64,000 bases of DNA from CAVQRC01 sp963715045 (lineage in GTDB: Bacteria > Planctomycetota > Planctomycetia > Pirellulales > Lacipirellulaceae), in the NCBI GenBank assembly GCA_963715045.1, contig CAVQRC010000014.1, forward strand, positions 248,001-312,000, written 5' to 3'. Below, one piece after another: positions 18,295 through 28,622 of this stretch; positions within the stretch are counted from its first letter, which is position 1, and each line of letters opens with the position of its first letter. The notes beneath the pieces were generated by a model, which was given only the letters and a program-made list of their open reading frames with translations, made no database searches and was not told the origin of the DNA. A program made the translations under genes and the position numbers.

Positions 18295-19395
18295 ATGGCT
18301 ACATCTCAGGCGGCCGTCTACCACGGACCGGGCCAACCTCTGACACTTGATCGGTATCCTTTACCGCGACTGGCAGCGGGCGAGGTCCTGGTGCGGGTGA
18401 CCTGCACCACGCTTTGTGGCAGCGACGTCCACACGTACCTGGGCCATCGCGCGACGCCGGTCCCGACGATTCTTGGCCACGAGATCCTGGGTGTGATCGA
18501 GCAGTTCGGTCCCGGCGAGTCGGTGGCCGACTACGAGGGCCGGCCCCTGGCCGTGGGCGATCGCGTGACATGGTCGGTCGCGGCGAGTTGCGGCGAGTGC
18601 TTCTACTGTGCGCGGGAACTGCCGCAGAAGTGCGAACATCTGTTCAAGTATGGGCACCAGATGATCGTCCCCGAGCATCGCCTCAACGGCGGACTCGCCG
18701 AGTACTGCCATCTGGCCGCGGGTACGGCGATCGTGCGGGTTCCCCACAGCCTGTCCGACGAGGTCGCCTGCCCAGCGAATTGCGCGACGGCCACGGTCGC
18801 CGCGACGATGCGAGTCGCGGGCGGTTGCCGCGGCCGAATCGTGTGCATTCAGGGGGCCGGCATGCTTGGCCTGACCGCTGCCGCGATGGCCAACAGGCTA
18901 GGCGCTGCCCAGGTGATGGTTACGGATATCGACCCCGAGCGGCTTGACCGAGCCAGGCAGTTCGGCGCGACCGACACGGTGCTCGTCGGCGAAGATGAAC
19001 AGTTATGGATTTCGCGGGTCGTCGAATTGACTCACGGACGGGGCGTCGATCTTGCGCTGGAGCTTTCCGGCTCTGCGCGTGCCGCGGAGGCGGGAGTCGC
19101 ATTGCTGCGAATCGGTGGGCGGTACGTCCTTGCCGGCACGGTATTTCCCACGCCGGCGATTCGCATCGATCCCGAGGATGTCGTCCGGCGATTGCTGACC
19201 ATTTGCGGCAATCACAACTATCGACCCGATGACCTGCAAGCGGCCGTGAGTTTTCTCGCTAAACACGCGGCGGATTTTGCCTTCGGTTCACTCGTCGGTG
19301 CTCGATTCCCGCTCCAGGAGGCCCAGGCTGCCCTGGAACGAGCCGCGAAGGGGGACACGCTCAGGGTCGCAGTCGGTTCTCTCGGCGTTCGCTGA
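18295..19395 (+). CDS. Zinc-dependent alcohol dehydrogenase (MDR superfamily)
   Basis: The protein has 366 residues. Catalytic zinc ligands are C41, H62 and E63 (GHE motif); structural zinc ligands are C99, C102, C105 and C113. The Rossmann motif is GAGMLGLTAAAMANRLG near residues 186-202. The LPQKCEHLFKYGH segment resembles the dehydrogenase often linked to phosphonate catabolism, but no phosphonate gene is nearby, so the substrate stays open. It oxidises an alcohol with NAD(P)+ in the cytoplasm. No strong ribosome-binding site is visible before ATG 18295. Confidence 0.88.
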   Translation: MATSQAAVYHGPGQPLTLDRYPLPRLAAGEVLVRVTCTTLCGSDVHTYLGHRATPVPTILGHEILGVIEQFGPGESVADYEGRPLAVGDRVTWSVAASCGECFYCARELPQKCEHLFKYGHQMIVPEHRLNGGLAEYCHLAAGTAIVRVPHSLSDEVACPANCATATVAATMRVAGGCRGRIVCIQGAGMLGLTAAAMANRLGAAQVMVTDIDPERLDRARQFGATDTVLVGEDEQLWISRVVELTHGRGVDLALELSGSARAAEAGVALLRIGGRYVLAGTVFPTPAIRIDPEDVVRRLLTICGNHNYRPDDLQAAVSFLAKHAADFAFGSLVGARFPLQEAQAALERAAKGDTLRVAVGSLGVR

Positions 19396-19732
19396 TCGGC
19401 TTGCGGCGACGCGGAGTGCGGTAATTCAGCGATCCGAACTGGCTTCAACTACTGAATTTCCCGGCCGTGGGACGCGTTCACTCAGGTTCTGGGATAGGTT
19501 CTTGAGCCGATCCCAAAACTGATTTCAGCAACCGAATTTCCCGGCCGTGGGACGCGTCTATTCAGGTTCTGGGATAGGTTCTCAGTTCCGCTCCGCTCTG
19601 TTCGACACCTCCAGGGGCGTCACCTCGGGTGCTCGTGGCATGAAGCAGGTCGGCGTCGCAGACGCTAGAATGGTTCCGCGCGATGAACACACGCGTCTCG
19701 CATTCAACCATCCGCAAGCTGCAGGACCCACC
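19396..19732. other. Intergenic region largely occupied by two C1 repeats
   Basis: The tandem C1 copies (19431-19582) fill nearly half of these 337 bp. The rest is the leader of the oxidoreductase gene, whose ribosome-binding site is AGGA before ATG 19733. Confidence 0.5.
19431..19582 (+). repeat. Dispersed repeat, family C1 (tandem copies 2 and 3)
   Basis: Two direct copies of about 75 bp lie at 19431-19505 and 19508-19582. Each reads CGATCC...ACTG.TTCA, GAATTTCCCGGCCGTGGGAC, GCGT, TTCAGGTTCTGGGATAGGTT. The ends GATCCCA and TGGGATAGG are imperfectly complementary, so each unit can fold back. Confidence 0.85.
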
Positions 19733-21040
19733 ATGACCGGCCGGATCAATCGACGGACCATTCTCAAGACCACTGCGATCGGTATCGGCTACTTCTCGGG
19801 TGTGGCCTCGCGGTCGACGCGTGCCGCCCAGTCGCCGAACGAGAAGCTGAACCTGGCGTTCATCGGCGTAGGTGGTCGCGGCAGAGCCAATCTCGACGCG
19901 CTCGCCGGGGAGCATGTGATCGCGCTGTGCGACGTTGACGAGGAGCGGGCCGGCAACGCGTTCGAGCGGTTTCCGCAGGCGCTGAGATTTACAGACTTCC
20001 GCCGCATGCTCTCCCAACTCGAGAACGAGATTGATGGCGTCGTGGTCAGCACTCCAGACCACACGCACTACCATCCCGCGATGACGGCGCTGGAAATGGG
20101 CAAGCATCTGTATTGCGAAAAGCCGATGGCCCACTGTGTGTATGAGGTTCGCCGGATGACGGACCTCGCGGCAAAGCAGAAAGTTGCTACGCAGCTTGGC
20201 GTACAGCGGCACACGCTTGCCAATGTGCATCGCGTCGTCGAACTCATCCAGGCCGGCGCGATTGGTGACGTGGCCGAGTGCCACTGCTGGATCGGCGGAG
20301 ATCGGGGGATGCCCCCGATCACGGGACCCGCGTCCGATATCCCGGCGGGGCTCGACTGGGACCTCTGGCTCGGCCCCGCGAAGCAGCGGCCCTACAGCCC
20401 CGACTACGTGCCCTACAAGTGGCGGTTCTGGTGGGACTTCGGCACAGGCGAGACGGGCAACTGGGGCTGTCACACGCTCGACATCCCGTATTGGGCACTC
20501 GGCCTGACTCAGCCCAATCACGTCTCGGCCACCGGCCCGCCCGTCGATCCGCAGCGGACGTCCAAGAGCATGAGTACGCGGCTCGAGTTTCCCGCCCGCG
20601 GTGATCAACCCCCGGTAACACTCAACTGGCATCACGCCAAGAATGGCCCCGAGATCCTCGCCCGACACGGGATGTCCGCCGAAGGTAACAACACCCTGTT
20701 TATTGGCTCGCAGGGAATGCTGCTCTGCGGATTCGGCCAGCTTACGCTCTATCCGCAGCAACAGTTCGCCGAATTTCAACGCCCCGATAAGTCGATCCCC
20801 GATTCGCCCGGGTTTCATCAGGAGTGGATCGCAGCATGTAAAGGCGGTCCGCCGGCCACTTGCAATTTCGCGTACTCAGGGCCCCTCGCTGAGGGTGTCC
20901 TGCTGGCCAATGTCGCCTACCGTGCCGGTGAGGAATTCTCCTGGAATGCGAGCGAATTGAAGGCCAGCAGCGAGGCGGCTCAGGCGTACATCCGCGACGA
21001 GTACCGCCCGGGCTGGGAAGACAACTTCGCCTCAGCGTGA
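19733..21040 (+). CDS. Exported Gfo/Idh/MocA-family oxidoreductase
   Basis: The protein has 435 residues. It has a twin-arginine signal (NRRTILKTTAIGIGYFSG), then the NAD(P)-binding motif LAFIGVGGRGRANLD, the family signature EKPMAHC and a large C-terminal alpha/beta domain (WDLWLGPA...WRFWWDFGTGETGNWGCH) typical of the exported planctomycete subfamily. It probably carries out NAD(P)-dependent redox chemistry on sugars or cyclitols, with cofactor bound before Tat export. I chose ATG 19733 for the AGGA site and immediate Tat signal; a longer ORF begins inside the repeat. Confidence 0.9.
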   Translation: MTGRINRRTILKTTAIGIGYFSGVASRSTRAAQSPNEKLNLAFIGVGGRGRANLDALAGEHVIALCDVDEERAGNAFERFPQALRFTDFRRMLSQLENEIDGVVVSTPDHTHYHPAMTALEMGKHLYCEKPMAHCVYEVRRMTDLAAKQKVATQLGVQRHTLANVHRVVELIQAGAIGDVAECHCWIGGDRGMPPITGPASDIPAGLDWDLWLGPAKQRPYSPDYVPYKWRFWWDFGTGETGNWGCHTLDIPYWALGLTQPNHVSATGPPVDPQRTSKSMSTRLEFPARGDQPPVTLNWHHAKNGPEILARHGMSAEGNNTLFIGSQGMLLCGFGQLTLYPQQQFAEFQRPDKSIPDSPGFHQEWIAACKGGPPATCNFAYSGPLAEGVLLANVAYRAGEEFSWNASELKASSEAAQAYIRDEYRPGWEDNFASA

Positions 21041-21047
21041 GTCGCTG

Positions 21048-21992
21048 TCAGTGGCCGGCAGTTCGGTGTGTCTCGAGTCCCCCTGATCGCCCGTTGATGG
21101 AGTTCCTTGATCCGAGCAATCGCTTCATGGCCGCTGCGACTCCGGCGACGACTTCGACCATTCTCGGATAATCGAGCGTAGCGGGCAGGTCGCTTGGCAG
21201 ATGGTAGTGCGGGTTGCGGAGAAAACTCGTATCGGTAAGCATCAGCGCCGGGTATCGCTGGTCCCAGAACGAGCTATTGTCGCTGCGCCGGATTTCACGG
21301 ACCCGCTCGGGAAGGGCAATAGAAAACAGCGGCAACCTGGTGCCTTGCTTGAAGCCGCGGCGAAATGTCCAGCCGAGTCTCCACGACGAGAGATTCGCGA
21401 CGGCCGCGAGAAAGTTGCCGCGTTTGGGAAACAAGCTGCGCAGAGGGTAGGGGATCGTTGCGGGTACCTCTTGCGACCCGAGATCGTCCCGGAAGTAGCC
21501 GACCATTTCCAGGCACAACATACCGACGATTTTTTCGCCTCGGTGACGGGCCTGGCGGGCGTGATGCTGGCTTCCCATCGCGTCGAAGTTGAAGTAGGGC
21601 GCTTCCTCACACGCGAAGGCAACGTAGCGGGCAGTGCGGTCGCCGACGTGTCCATGCAGGATTCGGCTGACCTCGAGGAGGACTGCGATGGCTGACGCAT
21701 TGTCGTCCGCGCCGGGAGTCATCTCGACGGTGTCGTAGTGGGCTCCCAGGAGGACGATTTCATCACCGTGGGCGTGCCCCGGCTGCTCGACGACCAGGTT
21801 GGTCGCGGGTTTGCCGAGCGCGTCGAACGCTTCATCGGCGATCGCGTAGCCCATCTCGGTCCATTGGTTGCGAATATAACCGACCGTTGCCGCGATGGAC
21901 GTCGGTCGATTCAGCGTCCGCGGTCCGATCAATCCCGCGAGGCGGTCCACATGCAGCCGCAGGTTGGCCTCGATTCGCTCGGGATTCTGCAT
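21048..21992 (-). CDS. M28-family zinc peptidase
   Basis: The protein has 314 residues. Metal-site residues of M28 aminopeptidases are visible: H85 in LLGAHYDT, D96 in PGADDNAS, E129/E130 in CEEAPYF, and the late NPHYHLPSD (H near 268-270). There is no signal peptide, so the likely site is the cytoplasm. It should cleave N-terminal residues or related amides (this clan also includes glutaminyl cyclase-like proteins). It ends 7 bp from the stop of the convergent oxidoreductase. A family D repeat separates it from the gene upstream. Confidence 0.88.
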   Translation of the reverse strand: MQNPERIEANLRLHVDRLAGLIGPRTLNRPTSIAATVGYIRNQWTEMGYAIADEAFDALGKPATNLVVEQPGHAHGDEIVLLGAHYDTVEMTPGADDNASAIAVLLEVSRILHGHVGDRTARYVAFACEEAPYFNFDAMGSQHHARQARHRGEKIVGMLCLEMVGYFRDDLGSQEVPATIPYPLRSLFPKRGNFLAAVANLSSWRLGWTFRRGFKQGTRLPLFSIALPERVREIRRSDNSSFWDQRYPALMLTDTSFLRNPHYHLPSDLPATLDYPRMVEVVAGVAAAMKRLLGSRNSINGRSGGLETHRTAGH

Positions 21993-22016
21993 TCAAGTCT
22001 CCTGTCCCCCCAAGAA

Positions 22017-22250
22017 AAGCCGGCAAAGCCCGGCTTCTTCCCGCTCATGCCCGGCTTCGAGGAATCACGCGCGAAGCCGGGCTTTTTTGAAGCGGGTACC
22101 GCGACGGCGTTGGTGGCATCTGACGCCGCGTTGGATTTCGGAGTCGTTCGTTGCGGCGGTGACTCCGATCGTGATCCGGCAGCGCGAAGAATCCCGGCTT
22201 TTGGCCTGGCGATTCTGACCGTGCTCTGCACCAGAAAAAGCCGGGCTTCA
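22017..22250. repeat. Family D REP-like element (single copy), probable bidirectional terminator
   Basis: It contains GGCAAAGCCCGGCTTCTTCC, a GCCCGGCTT...AAGCCGGGC stem followed by TTTTTT (to about 22088), CAGCGCGAAGAATCCCGGCTT, and AAAAAGCCGGGCTTC at the far end. The same blocks in the same order form the array at 34216-34815. Here it lies between the MetE-like gene and the M28 peptidase gene, both on the minus strand. Confidence 0.8.
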
Positions 22251-22263
22251 GCTTCCATACCCC

Positions 22264-23265
22264 TTACTCCTGATCCCTGCCCTCGAACAGGTCGCGGCCG
22301 GCGACGAGCGCTCGCATCTTGGCGTCGGCGACGCTGCGGGGGAGCATCCAGAAACCACAGTCGGGATGGACGTAGGCAATCTCACGGCCGCCGAGGGCCT
22401 GCGTCGCCCGTTCGATCCGCCCGGCGACGACTTCCGGTGTTTCGACCTCATTGTCCTTGATGTCGATCACACCGATGCCCAACCCGAGCGAGTCGCGAAC
22501 GTCCTTGAGCATCGTCAGCTCGACCTCGGGCCGCCGGGCGATCTCGAGCACGACGTGGTCGGCCTGGAGTGCGTTCAAAAAGGCGATCAGCTTCTCGTAG
22601 GTACCCTGCTGAATAGTCTGCCCGCCGTAGTTGCCGTAGCAGAGATGCACGGCCTTCTCGCCTGAGGCGCCCTCCAGAACCCGATTGATCCCCCTGGCAC
22701 AAATTTCCGCATCGTCAGCGTGGCCCGTCACGTGAGCCTCGTCGACCTGCAGCACTTCCGCGTGGATTTCGCGGATCTGCTCCTTGAGAATGTCGGCCAG
22801 GGCCATCACGAGGTCGGCCTGGTTCCCGTAGTGAAGGTCGCCAACCGTGCGGGCGAGCATGTACGGACTCGTGACGGTGAACTTCTTCGGCCGTGTCGTC
22901 AACTCGCGATAGAGCTCGTAATCGGCGGCCAGGTCGAGCGTTCCGGCGGCGAGCGGACCGGTAACGATCCCCGGCGGCTTCGCGCGAAATGACATCCGTC
23001 CTTGTTCGCGCCACTGCCGAAGCTGTGCGGCAGTCGGTTCCGTCGTGACTCCCTCGAGGGGACGCACGAAGTAATCGATCATGCCGTTGGTCTCGGCATG
23101 GTTGATGTCCCACCGGTACAACTCGCCGTCAGCTACGACGTCGATCCCGGCCAGTTCCTGCGTCTTGAGTACGGCCAGCATGGCGTCCCGCAAGCTCTCG
23201 CGGTTGCTGAACACGCGGAGCCACATGGGAACCGGGTAACTTCCGACCACGGTGGTTTTGATCAT
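22264..23265 (-). CDS. Cobalamin-independent methionine synthase C-domain-like methyltransferase
   Basis: The protein has 333 residues, equal to the catalytic C-terminal half of MetE only. The zinc ligands are intact: H207 and C209 (AVHLCYGN), E241 (VVLEIARR) and C303 (HPDCGF). D175-E176 (QVDEAH) corresponds to the substrate-contacting acidic pair. It probably transfers a methyl group to homocysteine or another thiol. Stand-alone MetE-C proteins may use a donor other than polyglutamylated methyltetrahydrofolate. It is monocistronic, with the family D repeat downstream. Confidence 0.85.
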   Translation of the reverse strand: MIKTTVVGSYPVPMWLRVFSNRESLRDAMLAVLKTQELAGIDVVADGELYRWDINHAETNGMIDYFVRPLEGVTTEPTAAQLRQWREQGRMSFRAKPPGIVTGPLAAGTLDLAADYELYRELTTRPKKFTVTSPYMLARTVGDLHYGNQADLVMALADILKEQIREIHAEVLQVDEAHVTGHADDAEICARGINRVLEGASGEKAVHLCYGNYGGQTIQQGTYEKLIAFLNALQADHVVLEIARRPEVELTMLKDVRDSLGLGIGVIDIKDNEVETPEVVAGRIERATQALGGREIAYVHPDCGFWMLPRSVADAKMRALVAGRDLFEGRDQE

Positions 23266-23356
23266 TGAATGTTCTGCTCAAGGCGTTCGCTTGGCGTCCG
23301 CTGGTACGGTTCGGCCCCTGCGGCTGCGACGATTTCCTCGATGGCCGATCATAGCG

Positions 23357-24772
23357 TCAGGCAAGAATGTCGTGCAGTACGTTGCCGTGGACGTCGGTGA
23401 GCCGCATGTCGCGTCCACCGAAGCGGAACGTGAGCCGCTCGTGATTGACGCCCAGCAGATGAAGCATCGTGGCGTGCAGGTCGTGGATGGTCTGCTTGCC
23501 CTCGACCACGCGGTAGCCGAACTCGTCGGTCGCGCCGAAGGAGGTTCCTCCCTGGACGCCTCCGCCGGCCATCCAGAGCGTGAAACCGAACGGATTGTGA
23601 TCGCGGCCGTTACTGCCTTGGGCGAACGGAGTGCGGCCGAACTCGCCCGTCCAGACGACGAGGGTTTCGCCAAGCAGCCCGCGATCCTCAAGGTCGGTGA
23701 GCAGACCGGCGATCGGCTGGTCGACGGCCAGGGCGTTTTGACTGTGGTTCTGAAACAGGTTCCCGTGAGCGTCCCAGCGATCGTTGCCCGTGTGGGGGCA
23801 GGTGAGCTCGATAAACCGGACGCCCCGCTCCACCATCCGCCGGGCGAGCAGGCACTGGCGGCCGAAGACCTGCGTCGGCTTGTTATCGGCGTCGATGCCG
23901 TACAACTGCCGCACATGCTGGGGCTCCTCGTCCAGGTTGGCAAGCCGCGGCACGGTCTGCTGCATCCGAAAGGCCAGTTCGTAGTTCTGAATCGCGCTCT
24001 CGACGGCCTCCTGTCTCCCGAATTGCTGACTGCCGAGTTCGTCGAGGTTCCGCAGCAGATCGCGCTGCTGGCTCAACTGGGCCGCTGTCGCCTCACCGAC
24101 GGGCTTGAGATTCGCGATCGGAAGTTTTTGCGGCTTGAACATCGTCCCTTCGTGGACGGCCGGCAGGAAGCCCGAGGCAAAGTTGTCGAGGCCGCCGCTG
24201 GGAATCAGACCGCCATTGATGACCACAAACGAAGGCAGGTCGTCGCATTCGCTGCCCAGGCCGTAGCTGATCCAGGCGCCCATGCTGGGCCAACCGGCTT
24301 GCCCGAGGCCCGTGTGCAAAAAATAGTTGGCCGCATTGTGCTCCGAAAAATTGCTCGTCATGCTTCGCACAATCGCCAGCTTGTCGGCACATTTGGCGAC
24401 ATGCGGAAAGAGGTCGCTGACCCAATGTCCGGCCTGACCATAACGGGCGAATTTCCAGGGAGACCCGTACGTCGTCCCGATGTTGTTGAACTGAGTGGGC
24501 TCAATGCGGTCGGCGAACGGCTGTCCGTGTTCCTTCGTCAGACGAGGCTTGGGATCAAACGAATCAACCTGCGAAACGCCTCCATCCATGTAGAGGAAGA
24601 TGACGTTCCTGGCCCGCGGCGGGTGGTGAATCGATCCGGTCTGCGGAGCGGCCAGCAGCGAATCGTTCTGCGACCACAAGGCAGACAGGGCGACGGCCCC
24701 GAAGCCGCTCGCAGCACTCTTGAGCCAGTCGCGGCGGGTGCCGGGCAGCGAGGAGAATCGGTGGCAGTGCAT
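23357..24772 (-). CDS. DUF1501 exported protein (sulfatase-fold)
   Basis: The protein has 471 residues with a Tat-like signal (TRRDWLKSAASGFGAVALS). It has the family motifs VIFLYMDGGVSQVDSFDPKP, WVSDLFPHVAKCADKLAIVR, FGRQCLLARRMVERGVRFIEL, TGEFGRTPFAQGSNGRDHNP and the final LHATMLHLLGV. DUF1501 proteins share the alkaline-phosphatase/sulfatase core and are almost always paired with PSD1 proteins, as here: the PSD1 gene lies 197 bp upstream on the same strand. The function is unproven; they are assumed to act together outside the cytoplasm, perhaps on polysaccharides. Confidence 0.9.
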   Translation of the reverse strand: MHCHRFSSLPGTRRDWLKSAASGFGAVALSALWSQNDSLLAAPQTGSIHHPPRARNVIFLYMDGGVSQVDSFDPKPRLTKEHGQPFADRIEPTQFNNIGTTYGSPWKFARYGQAGHWVSDLFPHVAKCADKLAIVRSMTSNFSEHNAANYFLHTGLGQAGWPSMGAWISYGLGSECDDLPSFVVINGGLIPSGGLDNFASGFLPAVHEGTMFKPQKLPIANLKPVGEATAAQLSQQRDLLRNLDELGSQQFGRQEAVESAIQNYELAFRMQQTVPRLANLDEEPQHVRQLYGIDADNKPTQVFGRQCLLARRMVERGVRFIELTCPHTGNDRWDAHGNLFQNHSQNALAVDQPIAGLLTDLEDRGLLGETLVVWTGEFGRTPFAQGSNGRDHNPFGFTLWMAGGGVQGGTSFGATDEFGYRVVEGKQTIHDLHATMLHLLGVNHERLTFRFGGRDMRLTDVHGNVLHDILA

Positions 24773-24818
24773 GGCTGGTTTCTACGCCTTTAGGGTCTCA
24801 GGCCAGGCATACGCCCAC

Positions 24819-24925
24819 GATGACTAACCAATTCCCAATGACGCATGCTCCACGCAGACTTTGCTTCGTCATTCGGTCTTTGGATTGCCTAGTCATTAGT
24901 CATTAGGCCTTAGTCATTGCGACCG
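24819..24925 (-). repeat. Dispersed repeat, family B (copy 2)
   Basis: The sequence contains TGACTAACCAATTCCCAATG, TTTGCTTCGTCATTCG and CCTAGTCATTAGTCATTAGG followed by CCTTAGTCATTGCGA. It is closest to the copy at 39932-40050, sharing GCTTCGTCATTCG and GGCCTTAGTCA. It lies between the PSD1 and DUF1501 genes. Confidence 0.75.
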
Positions 24926-24969
24926 GCATTCCCCCGGTTCGAATCTGTCTGGCCGCCGATCCGGTCGCC

Positions 24970-27900
24970 TCAGGGGAGGAAAATGAACTCCTTGACGTTA
25001 AACAGAGTCCGGCAGATTTCGGTCCAGGCGGCCTGGCGTTGGTCGGGATCGCCAGTTTCGTCGAGCCGCTGCTGCAGGTAGGCGGACAGCCGTTGCTGTT
25101 CTTCGGGCGTGGGTGGGCGAGCGAAGGCGTCCCAATACGCTTCATCGACGGCTGCCGCATCGCTGTCGTACTGGCTGACCAGATGTGCGGCCCAGCGCTT
25201 CGCCTGAGCGTCGATCAACGGATCGTTCAGCAGAATCAGCGGCTGGGCTGCCGAGTTGCTGATCGCCCGTCGACCGACCGTGGTGAACGGCACCGGTTTG
25301 TCGAATGCCGATAGAAAGTGACTCAGGGCGTTGCGACGAACCTCGATATAGATGCTCCGGCGGTGGTCGCCGTCCATCGGGCCGCTCCAGCCCGGGCTGC
25401 GATTGTGACGCATGAAGTCGGTGATGTGGATCCGCACGCTCTTGCCGTGCCGCTGGGAGTTGAGCTCCCCGGAAACCGACAGGATTGCGTCGCGGATTTG
25501 CTCACCGCTCAATCGCCGCACGCGAGCCGAGTGCAGGAGTCGATCGGCCGGATCCTTCTGGAGCGCCAGTTGCGAGCTGCCGCTACGCATCCGATAAGTG
25601 CTGGACAGCACGAGCCGCCGAATCAAGTTCTTGATATTCCAATCGTCAGCGACGAACTCGCTGGCCAGATAGTCGAGCAGCTCGGGATGCGTGGGACGTT
25701 CGCCAAGGACGCCGAAGTTGTCGGCCGTCTTGACGATGCCTTCGCCAAACAAGTGCTGCCAGATGCGGTTGACCATCACCCGCTGTGTCAATGGATTTGC
25801 CGGGTCGACGACCCGCTCGGCGAGCGCCAGACGTCCACTGCCATGGGGAATCTCGAACGCACCGCCGAGTGCCTTGAGGATCCCCCGCGGTACGCCCTTG
25901 GCGGAAAGACGGCGATGGCTGCCCCGAATGTGGATCGGTTCGCTTTCGCTGCTGCCGTCGAGCATCGCCAGTGACCACTGCGGCTCGGGGATGGTGGCCT
26001 CGATGCGGTGGCGGCGGACGACATAGGCGGCCGCAGCCCGCTGGTAAGCCGTGGCCAGTTCCTGCTGCGGTGGCGGCAGCAAGTCGTCGTGGGCGAGAAT
26101 CCAGTTGACGAGTTCCGCCGTCGCAGGGTCCTCGACTCCCGGTTCGACACGGGCGATCGCATTTCCAAATGCCGCGGCGGTCGCCTCGGCCAGGTCGGCC
26201 AGCGTTGCCGCCTGTTGCAGACTCGCATCAAGGTATTCGTTCGTCTGCCAGATCTCGGGTGGCTGATGCTCGCCGAACCGAACTTCGTAGAGGATGAATT
26301 CGCCCTGTGGCTCGAACTCGATATGGATCCGATGCCCGAGATAGTCGTCGAGCCGGTGCCCGAACCACGCATCGCGATCGGGCGAGTTGATGTGCTGGCG
26401 AACTACGCCGTGGAGCGGGCCGGTGACCGTGCGATGGGAATCGACAGCCGCGAACACGTTCGCCCGACCGCGGAAGCGGTACCAGAGCTTGTCGCCGACC
26501 ACTTCAAAGGTAGGCGTCCGGTAAAAACCGGTCAGCTTCTGGCTGAGGTGATGTCCCACCGCTGCGCGGCGCGAGAGCAGTAAACGCAGCGGTTGTCGCG
26601 AATCGTCGCCGAGGATCATCTGCCCCGGTTCGACCGGTCCAGAGCCGAAGCGGACGCCGCTGGTGAGCCAGCGTTCAGGGTCGTGCCGATCCCACTGCGC
26701 GACGGAAATCTTCCACGACGTGAGTTTGCGGATCGAATGGAGTCTGGACGGGAATCCGCTGCAGCTCGCCTTCGCGGCGGGTCGCCACGACGGTGAGGTT
26801 CTCCGCCAGCAGGCGGCTACGGAGCGACTGCTCTCGCCACCCGCGGCCGAGCTTCTGGATTTGCTCCGCCGGATCTGTCTGCTCATCCAGTTGCAGTGCG
26901 GCGGTGGCGAACAGGTGCAAGGGATGCTGTGGCAGGGCCTGGGCGGCGGACAATTCGCGGGCCAGGTCCAGCACGGGATCTCTGGGAATGGGGGGGCGTC
27001 CCTGCTTGTTGTCTCCGAGTGGCTTGGGCAGCGCGGGCAGTTTCTGACGGGCCCTTTGGGCGGCGGCAAGCAAGCGTTCCGGAAATCGTTGGAGCTGATC
27101 CGCCGCGAGGGGGCGGTAGCAGGCCCAGAGTTCGTCAGCGGCGAGACGATTCAATTCCGCCAGCTCCCGCTGGGCCGTATCGATGGCGGCCGGATCGGCG
27201 ACGTTGGCAAGCTGCAAGCTGCTGCTCTGGAGGAATCCCCACAGGGCGTAGTAGTCGGCCGCGTCGATTGCATCGAACTTGTGATCGTGGCAACGGGCGC
27301 AAGCGATGGTCATCCCGAGAAAGGTCTTGCCGAACACATCGATCTGGTTTGCCACGCGGTCCGACTCCTCGCCGCGGATATCGACCGGGCTGTGAGTGGC
27401 CTCGCCGAGGAACCAGAAACCGGTGCCCTGAATCGATTGATTCGTCCGCGTGTCGGGATCGAGGCGAGGACTTTCCAGCAGGTCACCGGCAATGTGTTCC
27501 CGCACGAAATCGTCGTACGGGACGTTCTGGTTGAATGCTCGAATGACGTAGTCGCGATAGGCCCAGGCGTGGGGAATCTCAAAATCCCCTTCGTGTCCTT
27601 TGGTCTCGGCGTAGCGGACCAGGTCAAGCCAGTGCTGGGCCCAGGTCTCGCCGAACGCGGGGCGATTCAGCAAGTCATCGACGACGCGGAGGTAGGCATC
27701 GGAGCCGTTGTCCTGGAGGAACCGCTGCACTTCATGGCGGGTCGGTGGCAGTCCGGTCAAGTCGAAGGTGACCCGCCGCAACCACGTGCTGCGATCGGTC
27801 TCAGTGGCCGGAGACAGCCCCGCCTCGGCGAGTCGCGCGAGAATGAACGCATCGACCGGATCGCGGACCCACGGTTGGGACACGACTTGCGGGATGCTCG

Positions 27901-28432
27901 GCCGCACGACTTCACGCCATGCCCAGTGGCTGGCGACACGTTGCTCGACATCGAATTCGTCAGCGGTCGGGCGGGCCGACGTCAGTTCGGTACGGGGGTC
28001 CGGCGCTCCGTCCTCGACCCAGCGCGTGAGAATCGCGATTTCCCGCGGGGGCAGTTTCGCCTCGGGGGGCATCTGCAATTCGGGATCGAGATAGCTGATC
28101 GCCTGGATCAGCAGACTCTTCTCAACGTTGCCAGGAACGACTGCCGGGCCGCGGTCCCCGCCTTGTCGCCAACCTTCACGGCGGTCGAGCAGCAGCTCGC
28201 CGCCCGTTTCGTCGGCGTCGGCGCTGTGACATTCGTAGCAGCGTCGGACCAGGATCGGTCGGACCTCGGCTTCGAACCAGGCCATGGCCTCGGGCGAAGG
28301 CGGTGCGGAGTCGCTCTCGCCGGCCGTGACGCGCGGCGGCTGCGCGACGACGAGGAGGATTGCCAGCAGACAGCCGTAACGGCGGGCCGCCAACTCCAGA
28401 AACGGGAATCGCCTTGAGGTTTGCACCAACAT
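24970..28432 (-). CDS. PSD1 and planctomycete cytochrome c domain protein (PSCyt1-DUF1549-DUF1553), frameshifted
   Basis: The merged gene encodes about 1150 residues. There is a signal peptide at the N-terminus (LLAILLVVAQPPRVTA). A haem site CYECHSAD lies near residue 65, then DUF1549 (DAFILARLAEAGL, GETWAQHWLDLVRYAET, ACARCHDHKFD), a variable linker, and DUF1553 (NPLTQRVMVNRIWQHLFGEG, LSSTYRMRS, RRLSGEQIRDAILSVSG). The reading frame changes once near 26700 (FRRA to QWDRHDPERW); similarity resumes at once, so an indel is likely. It is probably an exported cytochrome-containing component working with the DUF1501 protein encoded downstream. Confidence 0.88.
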
Positions 28433-28622
28433 ACTCGCCGAGCCGTGCTGGGGAGGACGGTTGTGTGTGCCGCAAGAAGCAGCCTTCAGCGAATATCAGC
28501 CTACGCTTTCAATCGCGGTCTAGCAACGCGGCTGAAACAGGCAGCCAGGCGACCTCGAGCGATTCTCGGAACGGATCACACACCGAAATGGTCCGCGTCG
28601 GCGTCGGGAAAATCCGAACTCG

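Noticed and set aside
22017..22250. Possible riboswitch upstream of the M28 peptidase
   Set aside because: The sequence matches the family D repeat array at 34.2 kb, so it is a repeat and terminator rather than an aptamer.
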